Source of the DNA: Solanum dulcamara
Lineage: Eukaryota > Streptophyta > Magnoliopsida > Solanales > Solanaceae
Direction of reading: 5' to 3'
NCBI RefSeq assembly: GCF_947179165.1
Contig: NC_077245.1
Location: forward strand, 48,013,286 to 48,077,285
Length of the DNA stretch: 64,000 bases
Shown here: one piece after another, positions 32,955 through 44,700 of the stretch
How the letters are laid out: each line of letters begins with the position of its first letter
Numbering within the stretch: position 1 is the stretch's first letter
Made by a program: the position numbers and the translations under genes
The notes under the pieces: generated by a model
Told to the model about the DNA's origin: nothing
The model's database searches: none
The model's input: only the letters and a program-made list of their open reading frames with translations

Positions 32955-33575
32955 TAGGGGTGTACATGAACCGGGTTGGTTCAGATTTTTTACAAACCAA
33001 ACCAAATCATTTGTGTCGGGTTATTAAATCTATAAACCAAACCAAACCAAAAAAAGTTGGGTTTTTTGATATCAATTTTTCTCGGGTTTTTCGGGTTTTT
33101 TCGGATTTCTCGGGTTTTTCATAGTATCTAATAAAAAGAACAGAGCAGTGCTTCTTAAAAAGAGTTCTAGTACAAAATATCAACATATAAGATGGAGGCA
33201 GAATATTGTTTGAAGTTTTAACTTTATAATATAACTTTATAAGATGGACTTTATTTGTATATTATTTAGATGGGTTTCTCAAGTCCAAATCTAAATGTAA
33301 AAAAAAAAATGATGAAAATTTTTTAAAAAATATTTATAAATTATATTTTAATAAATATTTTTATGTATAACATAATTTAAAAGTAGTATATCTATAATCG
33401 GGCCGGTTTGGGTTCGGCTTGACTTTTTTTAGTTAAAACCAAACCAACCTTATTATGGTCGGTTTTTTTTTTCAAACACCAAACCAAGTCAAACCAAACC
33501 ACTAGTCGTTTTTTTTCTGGTTTGGTTCGATTTGTCAGTTTAGTGCGGTTTATCGATTTGCCCTGTACAGCCCTA
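32955..33575 (-). mobile_element. hAT-type MITE, copy 2, with 8-bp target duplication
   Basis: A 621-bp copy of the element at 14213-14843 in opposite orientation. The ends are TAGGGGTGTACATG and CTGTACAGCCCTA. It is flanked by TCCAGAGT (32947-32954) and TCCAGTGT (33576-33583), seven of eight identical. The different target sites show that the two copies inserted independently and were not produced by the inversion. Confidence 0.9.
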
Positions 33576-33583
33576 TCCAGTGT

Positions 33584-35252
33584 ATAGGCTCGAGGCATGA
33601 CACATAGTTTCAACAACTCATATTTTAATTGCAGTTACCTTACTCCTTTTTCAGTGGGATTAATATGGTTTGATCTCATATTTGATCCATGGTTAAATAT
33701 CACTCACCCAACTTAAAATTGTTTATGCTAACCACTTTTGGACCAATATTAAAACTTTGAAGTAAAACCTTATTTAAAATATAATTGAAAAGTACACCTT
33801 TTAGTGCAAAAATAAAATTTGAACAAAAAAACATCATTAGCTAAAACACACAAAAACTCCAATATAGTGTGCTATTGTTTGAAAACTTCTACTTCATGTT
33901 AAACCATAGAGTTTCAATTTTTTACATGTGAAAATCCAAGACACCCTGATGAAGTTCAGAAACTCCCTTCATACAACCTCCAGCCGAATATAATGTAGGT
34001 TCAAACTTTAATATGTAAAACTTACTGTGCCAGTTCAAAAATTCCCTTTATGTGAAACTCCATCACTGTAAAATGAAGTTTCGAATTTTTACAAGTAAAG
34101 CTCCAGCACACTATAATGAAATTCTATAACTTTTCTAACTTTTGTTTAAATTTTTTCTGTATATGATTATGAACTAATACCTAATAATAAATAACATTAG
34201 AGTATTGGAATTCTGTAATTTTTCTAAATTTTTATTCTACATACGATTATGTATCAATACACAATACTGAATAACGCACATGATTACAACAAAAAACCTA
34301 AGTTATTAAATATACAATTGAATTTTAGTTGAACCAGAGTAAATTTTAGAACAAACATAAAACAATACATTAAAAATGAAAGTTTCTCAATAGATTGTGA
34401 GATGAGGAAAGAAAGTGATGGAAGGTTTTAGAAGCTGAAATTGAGACTTACAGGGGAAAATATGTATAAATAAAGTGAGATTTGTGAAGTTGATGCTGAT
34501 GAAGATTATCAAGAATTGAAATATCAGTGTTTGTCATGAAACCAAAACTTTACACTTGGTATTTTCAAATAATTGCATCACTCCACTGTGGTTGTTGGCA
34601 GTCTTCTGACCTTTTCCTTTGAAGTAATATTCTCAAGGATGGTGATCATATTTCTATGATTTCTTTTTTTCTAATGTTAGTAAGATTCTCTTCTGAAAGG
34701 AATTCTTCTTTTACTGAAATTTGAAAATAACAGGTAGAGCACGGGTGTCCAAATCAAGAAGACGAGAAGGGGTATGGGCTAAAGTAGCCAAACTTGGAGC
34801 CTACTAAAAGAGACCTCATATTACATAACTGTTTGAAGAAGAAATTGATAGATTCAGTCATCATCTTTTTTTCTTTGAATAACCCGATAACTTTTCTTGT
34901 TTTCAGATGTATAAGCAAAATCTAACTGAGTTTACCTTCTTTTTGGATTGGTGAATAAAATCTAGCTAACACCCAATCCCATAAACTTGACTATGTACAA
35001 TATATGATCACTAACAAATCTTCAATTTGTAAGACAATTTCCTAGCATGCTCGTGTCTCATCCTCAGTCATACATCAATAATGCAACTATCAAAAATTGG
35101 AATCTACAAAAAGTACTCACTGGAGGGATAGACCTAAATTGGATGCCTCCAAATGCAAGGTTCACCTTCTTGTTGTCTTTTTAATTTGTTCTAAAAGGAT
35201 GGCACTCTTAAGCCAGGACCTTAGGTCGCAACAGCAGAACCAGCTGAGCACT
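33584..35252. other. 3' flank of KEA3-like gene, no other gene
   Basis: This stretch downstream of the KEA3-like stop codon holds the 3' UTR in its right part. I see no second gene. Between about 33840 and 34150 there is a degenerate repeat of phrases like CTCCAGCACACTATAATGAA. AATAAA on the minus strand is not obvious within the first few hundred bases after the stop, so the poly(A) site cannot be fixed. Confidence 0.5.
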
Positions 35253-35753
35253 CTAAGTTTGTTGGGAGATCTCACCTGCATCACTTTCCACACCATCACG
35301 TCTCGAGTTAGCTGGAAATGCACTCTCCATATCATCATCCTCAAACAGCTGTTCTCCATTTTCTAGATCATGAGATGGGTGGCTCTCGCCATTATCGGAT
35401 GACTGATTAGCTGAAGCCAAACTGTAACATCTATCCCTTAGATCCTGTGTTGTGTCAGTTGACAGCGTGACGCCACCATCGAATGATTGATCAGCTGCAG
35501 CCAAACTGTAACTTCTATTCCTTAGATCCTGTGTTGTGTCAGTTGACAGCATGGCGCCATCATCGGATGACTGATCAGCTGCAGCCAAACTATAACTTCT
35601 ATCCCTTAGATCCTGTGTTGTGTCAGTTAACAGTGTGGCGCCATCATCAGATGACTGATCAGCTGCAGCCAAACTGTAACTTCTATCCTTTAGATCCTGT
35701 GTTGTGTCTGTTGACAGCGTGGGTACTCCCTGGACAAAGTCTGCAGCTCTTAC
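35253..35753 (-). CDS. KEA3: KEA3-like last exon, repeat-bearing C-terminal tail
   Basis: The acceptor TTTATTAG|GT joins in phase to the exon ending 16.6 kb upstream. It encodes 166 residues and a TAG stop. The tail is hydrophilic and acidic, likely disordered: four copies of a 28-residue unit like [20 protein letters not shown] plus SSDDGATL, then a Ser/Asp/Glu-rich end finishing in GEISQQT. In KEA3 the soluble C-terminus faces regulatory partners and differs among splice forms. Assignment to the gene rests on phase, strand, splice site and lack of any other gene nearby; a transcript would settle it. An alternative is that a shorter last exon is used upstream. Confidence 0.75.
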   Translation of the reverse strand, partial: VRAADFVQGVPTLSTDTTQDLKDRSYSLAAADQSSDDGATLLTDTTQDLRDRSYSLAAADQSSDDGAMLSTDTTQDLRNRSYSLAAADQSFDGGVTLSTDTTQDLRDRCYSLASANQSSDNGESHPSHDLENGEQLFEDDDMESAFPANSRRDGVESDAGEISQQT

Positions 35754-38700
35754 CTAATAAAGATGTTCTTGAACTTCGTTAATAGCCACATTTATCCAGC
35801 TTAAGCATATGAAAATAATCAGCAAAAACACAGAATATATAGCAGCTCGGAGAGTTGTAAGCATAATCAATGGAAACAAATAAGCTTATGTTTCAACTCC
35901 TTTAACTGTGAAGCCACCAGAAGCCTTGTATTTAAAAAACTCTCGTGTATCCATCCCATTTAACCTGTCCAAATGTGGATGCTTAGGAAGATCGACAAAT
36001 TAGAACCTGTTTTGGACATTGACTAATTCATCTTTTTACTAATATGGTATAGGTTTAGAAAGAATTAAAACATATACACTACAGGTGATATTTAGAATAT
36101 AAAATGTTCTGCAAATATTTACTCTTGAAATGGTGGTAAAGTTAAAGTAGGGTGGACGTACTATAGGGGTTAAAAGACTATCATCTTTAGAGACCACAAG
36201 CTTAGAGTGCCTTCTCTATTAAGCAAAAATCAAATTTTGAGCCTTAAACCTGCTGGGACAGATATCTGGAATCAATTAATCAGCCATCTTTCTCATTTGC
36301 AATTTCAGAAAGAACAAAAAGCTGAAAAGGGAAGAGCTCAAGCTAGTGACCCCTTTTCAGTGAAAGTTCAACCAACACATTTGCTCCCTCAATCAGTGTT
36401 GAACTAACATTTTGGGAATAGTTCCTTTGAAATTAAGATCTGAATTTGTTTGGATTAGACTATATTTAAAGAATAACCTACAAGAAAACTAAATTTGATC
36501 CAAGTGTAGTCATTGTCATAAACTTGGGCACACTCGGGACATATGCTATATTTTGCACGGTCCACCACCAAGTTATGATCCTATTGCTCTAAACGAATAT
36601 AATGAGTTCCTTCAAAATCACGCAAGTAAGCAGACATCTCCACAAGTAGCATCTGTGGCTCAACCTAATCAATCATTCAATAATGCTTATACAGTGGTAA
36701 GAGGGAGACGGGTTTTGTAATGACCCTCCAGGTTATTTTTGAATTTAAGCATTCATTCCATCGTTTAGAGCATTCCTGTAGCGACCCCAAGTCATTTATG
36801 ACTTGTTGGCCCTGACTGTTTGGTCGCCTAATCGTTCGTTTGGGTTTTAGGCCTGTTTCTCTGTTTTTGAGCTTTTATAACTTGAAAAATTGACTTCGGT
36901 CATACCTTTAGGAAAACTACCTCAGAACAGAATTCTGACGGCCCCATCAGCTCCGGAATGGTCAAATTAGGCTAGTAGCATAGTCGGCAGCAATATGTAC
37001 AAATTTAGGACCATTTGGCACTTTTGCCTTAGAAATTTGGCCTATAGTTGACTTCGGTCAACATTCTAGGAAAACACGGTTAGATGAAAATCCTGATTGC
37101 GCGGTTAGTTCTGGAATGTCGAGTTTGGTCTAGAACGACCTTTCATTCGCTTTCTGAGGCTTTCGGTCTAATCCCGAGGCCCGTTGTAGAACTTGGTTCA
37201 AAATGGCCCTTGGGTGTGGGACCTACTTTTAGTCGTAACGACCTCGTATGGAAATTTTGACTGCGCCGTTGAGTCCGAAACATCAAATTTGGTGGGGTAG
37301 CATATCGCGTTTGCACGCACGGATTCCGAACAAATTTTGAGCACCCCATCAGAATAGAGACTTGAGAAATATTAGCTTTTTAGCTGATATCTGGTGCAGG
37401 TGGCTTTCCTCATCGCGTTCGCGAAGGAGCCATCGCGATTGCAATGAAGAGTTGACTGAGGTTTGACTCAATTGGTCTTCGCGATCGCGAGACCTTACCC
37501 TTGCTATCGCAATTGTCTGTTTGGGAGAAAGTCGCGATCGCAACACGTGTCCCCGCAATCACGAAGAGCAACTACCTGGTCTTTTAATTAAGACAAGAAA
37601 TACAAACTCAGCTTCATATTCAAAGTTCAAGATTCGATTTCTCCTCCGGTTCTTGCTCAAATTTGGTGATTCAAAGGTCTAAACTCAAGAGAATTTCGTA
37701 GGAAATCCAGTGGTGAGCTCGGAAACTTGAGAGAGAGATTGGTTTGAGGTAAAAATGCATAATTAACCACTGATTCAGTTATTTTCGGAGTGAATAATTG
37801 TTGAACTTTAGAGAATTGTAACTTGGCCAATTTAACTCCTTTTTTAGTAATTTTTAAGGCTAAATTGTGGGGTTTTTCATAAGGAACATCGGGGTATGTT
37901 CGGTTTGGGTCATGGGGGTGTCGTTTGTGAGAAATAGATGATCAAGTTGCTTCTTTCTTTCACCTTCTTAGTTCAAAATATGAGAATTTTCGTGCATGCC
38001 CGTTTTGCATAGTTTCCTAACCCTATACTGTTTATCGAATTGGTTTGTGAGCTTGGGGAGATGTTTAGAACCTATTGTTGGGGTCAATTTCGAAATTTCG
38101 GACGCAGGTCCCACATTTCCCATTTTAGACCCCGAAATTGATCCGTCTCCAAATTCGATAATTGTAGTGTCATAACGACTGTATTAATGTTGTGATTATG
38201 TTGTTGATAGTGTGGCAGCATTCGGAGGCCACTCGGATGGGAAAAGCTCCGGTTTAGCGAGTTGGAGAACGCGTGGTCAGCTTACAAGTAGGCTACGGCT
38301 TTCCCTTTGTAAGACTGAGCAAGTTTAGACAATTGTACATTGAGTTGCATGAGTTTGGTGGGGTTGGGTGTCGAGCATGCTAAATTCCTAGAATCCATGT
38401 CCTAGGACTTATTTCGGGTAATTGTTGGACTATGTAAGCATGACTCCCGTGGTTGTTGGTTGTTCCTATCCTGTAATGAATGTTGTGCTTGTGGTAACAC
38501 ATTTTGAAGCATGTTTGGCCTTAGTCGAGGCTTAGACAAGTATTGCCTTAGACTTGCACGATTTTGGTGCCGTTGGGCCTTAAACCTTCTCCGACGTCGT
38601 TTTAGACGATTAGCTCCCTGTAGGCTGATATAGCAGACTTGAGTCTGATAGCCGGAGCCTTAGCTAGGAAGTAACTCATCTTGTGACCTTACCTCCATAA

Positions 38701-41700
38701 TGCCCTATTCTCCTATCAATCCTGTATCGCTCGATTCTTGATTTCTGGACGTTGTCTTGGTGATTCGGGTTATAGTTGATTCGGGCTGGAGTAGTGCATT
38801 GATGACACTCGAGTTGAGGGTTCTCCATGTGATGCACGGTTGGTCGCTGATTTTAATTCGGACCTATCCGTTAGCTACAGATACCCGGTCAAAGTCCGTG
38901 GTCCAGCTTACTTGTGTTCGACTCATAAGCTATAGATATCAGGTTCAATTCCGTGGTCCAGCTTACCTGTGTCCAGGCTTCCTAACTACAGATACCCGGT
39001 TAAAGTCCGCGGTCTAGCTTACTCGTGCTCGACCTTTGGCTACAGTTATCCGGTTAAAGTCCATGGTCTAGCCTACTCATGTCGACTCATTAGCTACAGT
39101 TACTCGGTTGCAGTCCGTAGTCCAGCTTGCATGTGGTTAAATTCCTGATTTCCTGATGAATCTTCGATTAAGTCTTTGTCTACTCTAAGTTGTGGGTTGA
39201 GGTGTTAGAATTTGGAAATGGTTCGGTTCAAGGCCGAGAAATGGTGATACTATTGAAATCCTTTTGGTTCCGTTCATTTTCTTTCAACTATTCTTGCATC
39301 TGTCGAGTTTATGGGAGTCCATGCAAGCGGTTACTGGGAGCGTAGAGGAGTTAGTTAGATTCTTTCGCTTTGTTTGCTAGTACGCTCGTGCACATACCCA
39401 TCTTTACTTCTTGTCCCGTCTTTGGTTTTGATTACTTACTCGCATTTCAGTTTACTTTTACTTAACTTGCTCAATCGACTTATGATGCCTACTAGGTACC
39501 TGTTGTTTTGGTACTCATACTATACTCTGCATCTGTTTCCGTGATGCAGGTCCGAGTACTAGCTACCGGCATTGATTCGAGCCAACTACTGTCGTGACCG
39601 GAGGCGAGGGTGAGCACATTTGCGTTCTTGATTTACCCGTCTTCTTCTGTACATATATTTCCTGTCTTTTTCTTTTTGAGACAACTTTGTTTTCGTAGTC
39701 CACTTTTGGGACTCATACTCTTTTATTAGGAGCTTTGTACATGTGACTTCCAGGTTCTAAGAGGGATCCTTTTGTTGTGTAAATATATTTAGTTGCTTCC
39801 GCCCGTTCATTGTATGCTCCTATTGTTGCTTTACTGTTTTAGATTAGATTGCAGGTCTTCTACCCTGACATCCCATTACTTGCAGTTCCGGAATATGGGT
39901 CGGCTTGCCTAATGGTGGGTCATAGTAGGCTCCATCATGATCGGAGAAATCGAGTCGTGATAATTTAGTATCAAAGCCCCAGGTTCACCGGTTTCACTTA
40001 TACAGAGCAAACGTCTAGTAGAGTCCTACGGATCGGTGCGGAGACATCGGGACTTATCCTCAGGAGGCTTCAGGATATCTTTAGGAATGTGTCCCTTTTG
40101 TATCGCTGTCGTATAGTATGTGACTTGTTGGTTTTTCGAAATCTCACTTGTTCCACTCTTTTACAGGATGGATTACACGTGCGCCAGAGGTAGAGGCCGA
40201 GCACGAGGTCTTTCCAAGGCTGCAGCGCCAGCTCGGGAATGAGAGTAGACTCCGGAGCCGGAGGTGGAGCCACTAGTAGATCCAGTACACCAACAACCGG
40301 TGGCCTCGTGACCAGCCCAGCCACCACCCAAGCCAACCTCAGCTCCAGCCTTACAAGCGATGTTTGCCCAAATTTTAGCTGCCATTGGGGGTATGTAGCA
40401 GGCCCCAGCTCCCGCCGCTCCAGTACCGCAGGACCAGCGGCACCAATTGTTTTGCAGCCATCGGCACCGGCCGCTCAGCTAGATGATTTGGAGGGCGTCT
40501 TGCCAATCCTCGAGAAGAAGATGCTTGAGGTGTTCCTTAGACTATCACCACCGAGATTTTTTGGGGCTGTGGGTGAGGATGCCCACGAGTTTCTACTTGC
40601 CGCGAGCGGCTACAGACCTTGGGTTTAGTGGAGTTGAGAGGAGTTAACTTCACTTCTTATCAGTTAGACGGTCCCGCCAGGTAGTGGTGGCGTACCTACC
40701 TAGAGACCAGGCCAGCTGGGTCTCTACCGGTCACATGGGCTGAGTTTTCAAAGGCCTTCTTAGCCTGGTTTATCCCTAGGAGTGTCAGAGATCAGCTCCG
40801 GGATCAATTTTCACAATTGATGCAGGGCTCCATGAAAGTATCAGAGTACGAGGCCTGATTCCACGAGCTCTCCAGGTATACCGCCATGATCTTACCTATT
40901 GAGGAGGAGAGAGTTCGGTGCTACGTCAGGAGATTGAGGCCCCAGCTACGGATCGAGACTCAGTCTTTAGTCTCAGCGGGCCGCTCATTTCTGGAGGTGG
41001 TAGACCATGCCCGCACGCTCGAGCAGCTCTGTCGAAAGGCCCAAGGTGGTAGTGACAAGGGAGCTAGACAGGAGGATAGCCATGATGGGCGCCGCTTTAG
41101 ATCCCGAGAGTCCTATGATAAATCTCGCTCGAGATTTCAGTCGGGTCAGTCTAGCCGCCCCTTCCAGGCCTCTCTTCAGACATCAGAGGGTGATCAATAC
41201 CGTCAGATTAGTTCTAGTGCCGGTCCGAGGTGGTTCGCAGACGGGTTCTTCAGGCTGAGGTGGCCGACCTCCAGCTTTCAACCAATATTCGCAGAGGTGC
41301 TATGAGTGCCATTGAATTTGCTTCACTAATAGGAGCTAGATCATTGGTCCCGCGAGTACCCTTAGTGCAGGCTAGCCTTACCAGCTACACAGGTAGGTAG
41401 ACCCGTGCCCGCACCAACACCTCCAGTTAGAGGTGGAGGCCAGGGCCAGGACCGCAGTGGTGGTCATCAGGGTGCATGGGAAGGTCCCCAGGGAGGCAGG
41501 TCAGGAGGCAGAGTCAATACGCAGGGTAGCGGAGCCCAGGCCCATTTCTATGCAGCTCCAACTAGAGCAGATGCTGAGGCCTCGGACGATGTGATCACAG
41601 GTATGATTTTATTATGCCATCAGCCCGCATCCGCTTTATTTGATCTAGGCTCCACATATTCTTATATATTTATTTATTGTGCCCCTCGACTGAGTATGAC

Positions 41701-44700
41701 CCCTGAGCCATTATTTGAGTCGTTGCGTGTTTCGACCCCGGTAGGTGATTCTTTAGTAGTGCCCTGCATCAAACTTTATTGCTTTTGGGGATTTGATTGT
41801 CAAGGTATGTGGGAATTATTCTCTCGTCTACTTCGTCTTGCCGCACCTCCCAGTCATAAAGTAGCCTCATCACCCACCATTGACTCCTCTGTTATTGCAT
41901 CTCAATGTAATGACCCTCAAGGTCATTTTCTTCTTTTTCGATATTTTCAGCATTTAGAGCTTTTCTGTAGCGACCCCAAGTCATTTATGACTTGTTGACA
42001 CTGACAGTTGGTTTCCTTGTCGTTCATTTGAATTTTACGCCTGTTTCCTATTTTGGAACTCTTGAAGTTTAAACAATTGACTTCGGTCAAAACTCCAGGA
42101 AGACGACCTTTGAATGGAATTTTGATGGTTCCGTTATCTCCGGAATGGCCAAATTAGGCTAGTAGCATGGTCGGCACGAGCATCGAGCCTTACGGTGAGA
42201 GTTTGAGCCATTAGGCGTTTTAGCCTTTAAGCTTTAGCCTAAGGTTGATTTTGGTCAACAATCTTGGTAAACACGCTCGGATTGAAATTTCGTCAATGCG
42301 GTTAGGCCTAGAATGTCGAGTTTGGTCTACAATGACCTTTTCGTTCATGTCCCAAGGCTTCCGATCTCATTTTGAGCCTTTTTGTAGAATTGGAAAAATT
42401 TATGCTTGGGTAAGGGACCCACATTTTGTCAAGACGACCTCGACTGGAAATTTTGACTGAGCCATTGAGTCTGGAACATCGAATTTTAAGGGAATTTTGA
42501 CTGTTGCGATAGTGAACCTCTCTCTGTTAGGTCTTCCCGATTACGAGGTCACTATCGCGATCGCGATGTGCATTTTCCTTGAAGCTCGCAATCGCGAGCA
42601 TAGTGCTCTGCGATCGGGATGCATTGTTCGTATGGTCTAAAGTTAAAAGGCAGACGCAAACCAGCCCCGACCCTCATTTTCTTTCTTCGATTTTGGGAGC
42701 TAGGGACCTCCAATTTGGGCGTTCCAAGTATGTTGGTTTCGTGGGAGTCGTGGCTACATGTTGGTAGGTTCAAGGAAGCGTGAAGGTCGTCAGTTTGAGG
42801 TAATTTCTTGCCCAAAGGGGCTGCCCTAGCTTGGTTTAAGATTTAATGGTGTTTTGAAACGTTGGGCTGATTTAGGTTGTTTTGAGCATCTATTTGTGCC
42901 CCATTTTGGGGTACAAGCTGAACAATGCATTTAGAACATTTTCACAGAGTCATTTTCGTGATTCCCATCGCGGGTCCTACAATTCTGTTTTAGACCCAAT
43001 TTTGGGTCCGTCTCCAAAAAATACGATTTTGGTGTCAAAACGTTCGTATTGACGAAATGATCGATATTTTTATAGCATAGAGGCAGTTGAGTTGATTTTT
43101 GAGTGAAAAGCTACCGTAAAGTGGATATGGAGTGCGCGTCTTCGGCTTCAAAATATTCCTAGTTTTTTGGTTCCCTGTGCCGGTGAAAACCTTAGGCTAG
43201 GATGCCTTATGACACTTCCAGTCTAGTTGGTAAGATTAATGATTATGCTTTAGTTTGGCCTTGGTTAGCCTATTTTAGGTGGCTTGATTCATGTTTATGA
43301 TGATTGGCGGATTTGTGCCTGAGACTGAGATGTGGTTTGATCCTTAGTTGTTGTAGCCATTGTTGGCGGGAGTTTATGAGACTTAGTGTTCCTCATTATT
43401 GTAGCACAGTTGTGTTGAAGCCTTGGTGTAGTGGTTTCCAGCCGGTTAGGCTTGTGAATTACTATTGGATTTTGTTTCTAGATTTAGAGCTAGATTCCCC
43501 TATGCTTTCTTTTTGCCATTTGGCGGGGCTAGCTGTGGTTGTAAATCTCGAGGTTATATTCCCAAATCGATTTGAGGTATTGATTGACTAGATGAGCACC
43601 TGTTCCTCATTTTCCTCCTCTTTGTCACCCAGTTAGGGTTGAGTTTCCTTTTTGGCCTTGTGATTGAGTTATAGTGGTAGAGTTGAGCTTTCGGCCTTAA
43701 TTGTAGGTCGGATACATTTGTTAGCCTAGTTTTCATGCTCTAGAGGGTAAGGTGCTTGTGGTGTCATTATTGTATGTGATTGTGCATGTTGTTTGGGTGC
43801 TGGTGATAGCATGCATTGCATTGGATCATTGTTTTCTCATGGATGTAGTCGAGCCCGGTGCGTGCATTGGTTCTTAGCATTGATTTGAGAAAGTTGGATT
43901 GTAACCCAAATTATTTTATACTGATTTTCGAAAGGGGGTCGTACTACCTTTATTACTACTATTTTCAGTGGCTTGGAGGCATCAAGGATGCGCTCATTTT
44001 ATGATATTGACTCGAGGCATCGAGTATGCGCTCTTTTTATTATATTGATTCGAGGCATTGAGGATGCGTTTATTTTATAATACTGACCCGGTCATAGAGA
44101 TTTTCGACCCTTTTTATACTGATTTGGCTATTTATCTCCAGTCACCGCGGCAGACTGTATCTTGATGATCAGATATATAGATTGATATAAGACCTGGATC
44201 GGGACAGGGCGTTGTCGAGTCCCCCCATGGCGATCCCATAGAGGGGCATGGATCCTACTTCCTGGTTGGGACTGGATGTAGGTGTATATATCTTGGTATG
44301 AGGCACTTGACACAGATGGTACTACTGGTTTTACTGCATTACTTTCCTTCATATATGCATTGCCTTTCACCAACATAGTTGTTTGTGCCTGTCGGTAGTA
44401 TGGGATGCCGTACAGATTTACCTATTTGTGAGTGAACTTCATGGGCACACAAGGGCTCGGGAGGTATTGACTTACTAGTTGCAAATTTGTGGCGATATAA
44501 AGGGTGGTCTCTTGTTTGAAGGTAGTTACTGTCCTTGTTCTTATTTATCTAACTTTTGGTACAGGGATTTAGTTGATACGGTCCTTGGAGCCTTTTTGTG
44601 ATATTTGTGCTTACTTATGTTAGTAGGTTGTCATTTAGGTTGTCGTGTTTAGGTCTTGGGCTGGCGCCACCAGGTACTTCCTTTGCTTTCTTGATTGTTT

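Noticed and set aside
35483..35782. Plus-strand 99-codon ORF with repeats
   Set aside because: It is the antisense shadow of the 84-bp repeat in the last KEA3-like exon; the minus frame has splice and phase support.
38757..39017. 86-codon ORF in the 5' LTR
   Set aside because: It is produced by translation of the 54-bp tandem repeat; LTRs are non-coding.
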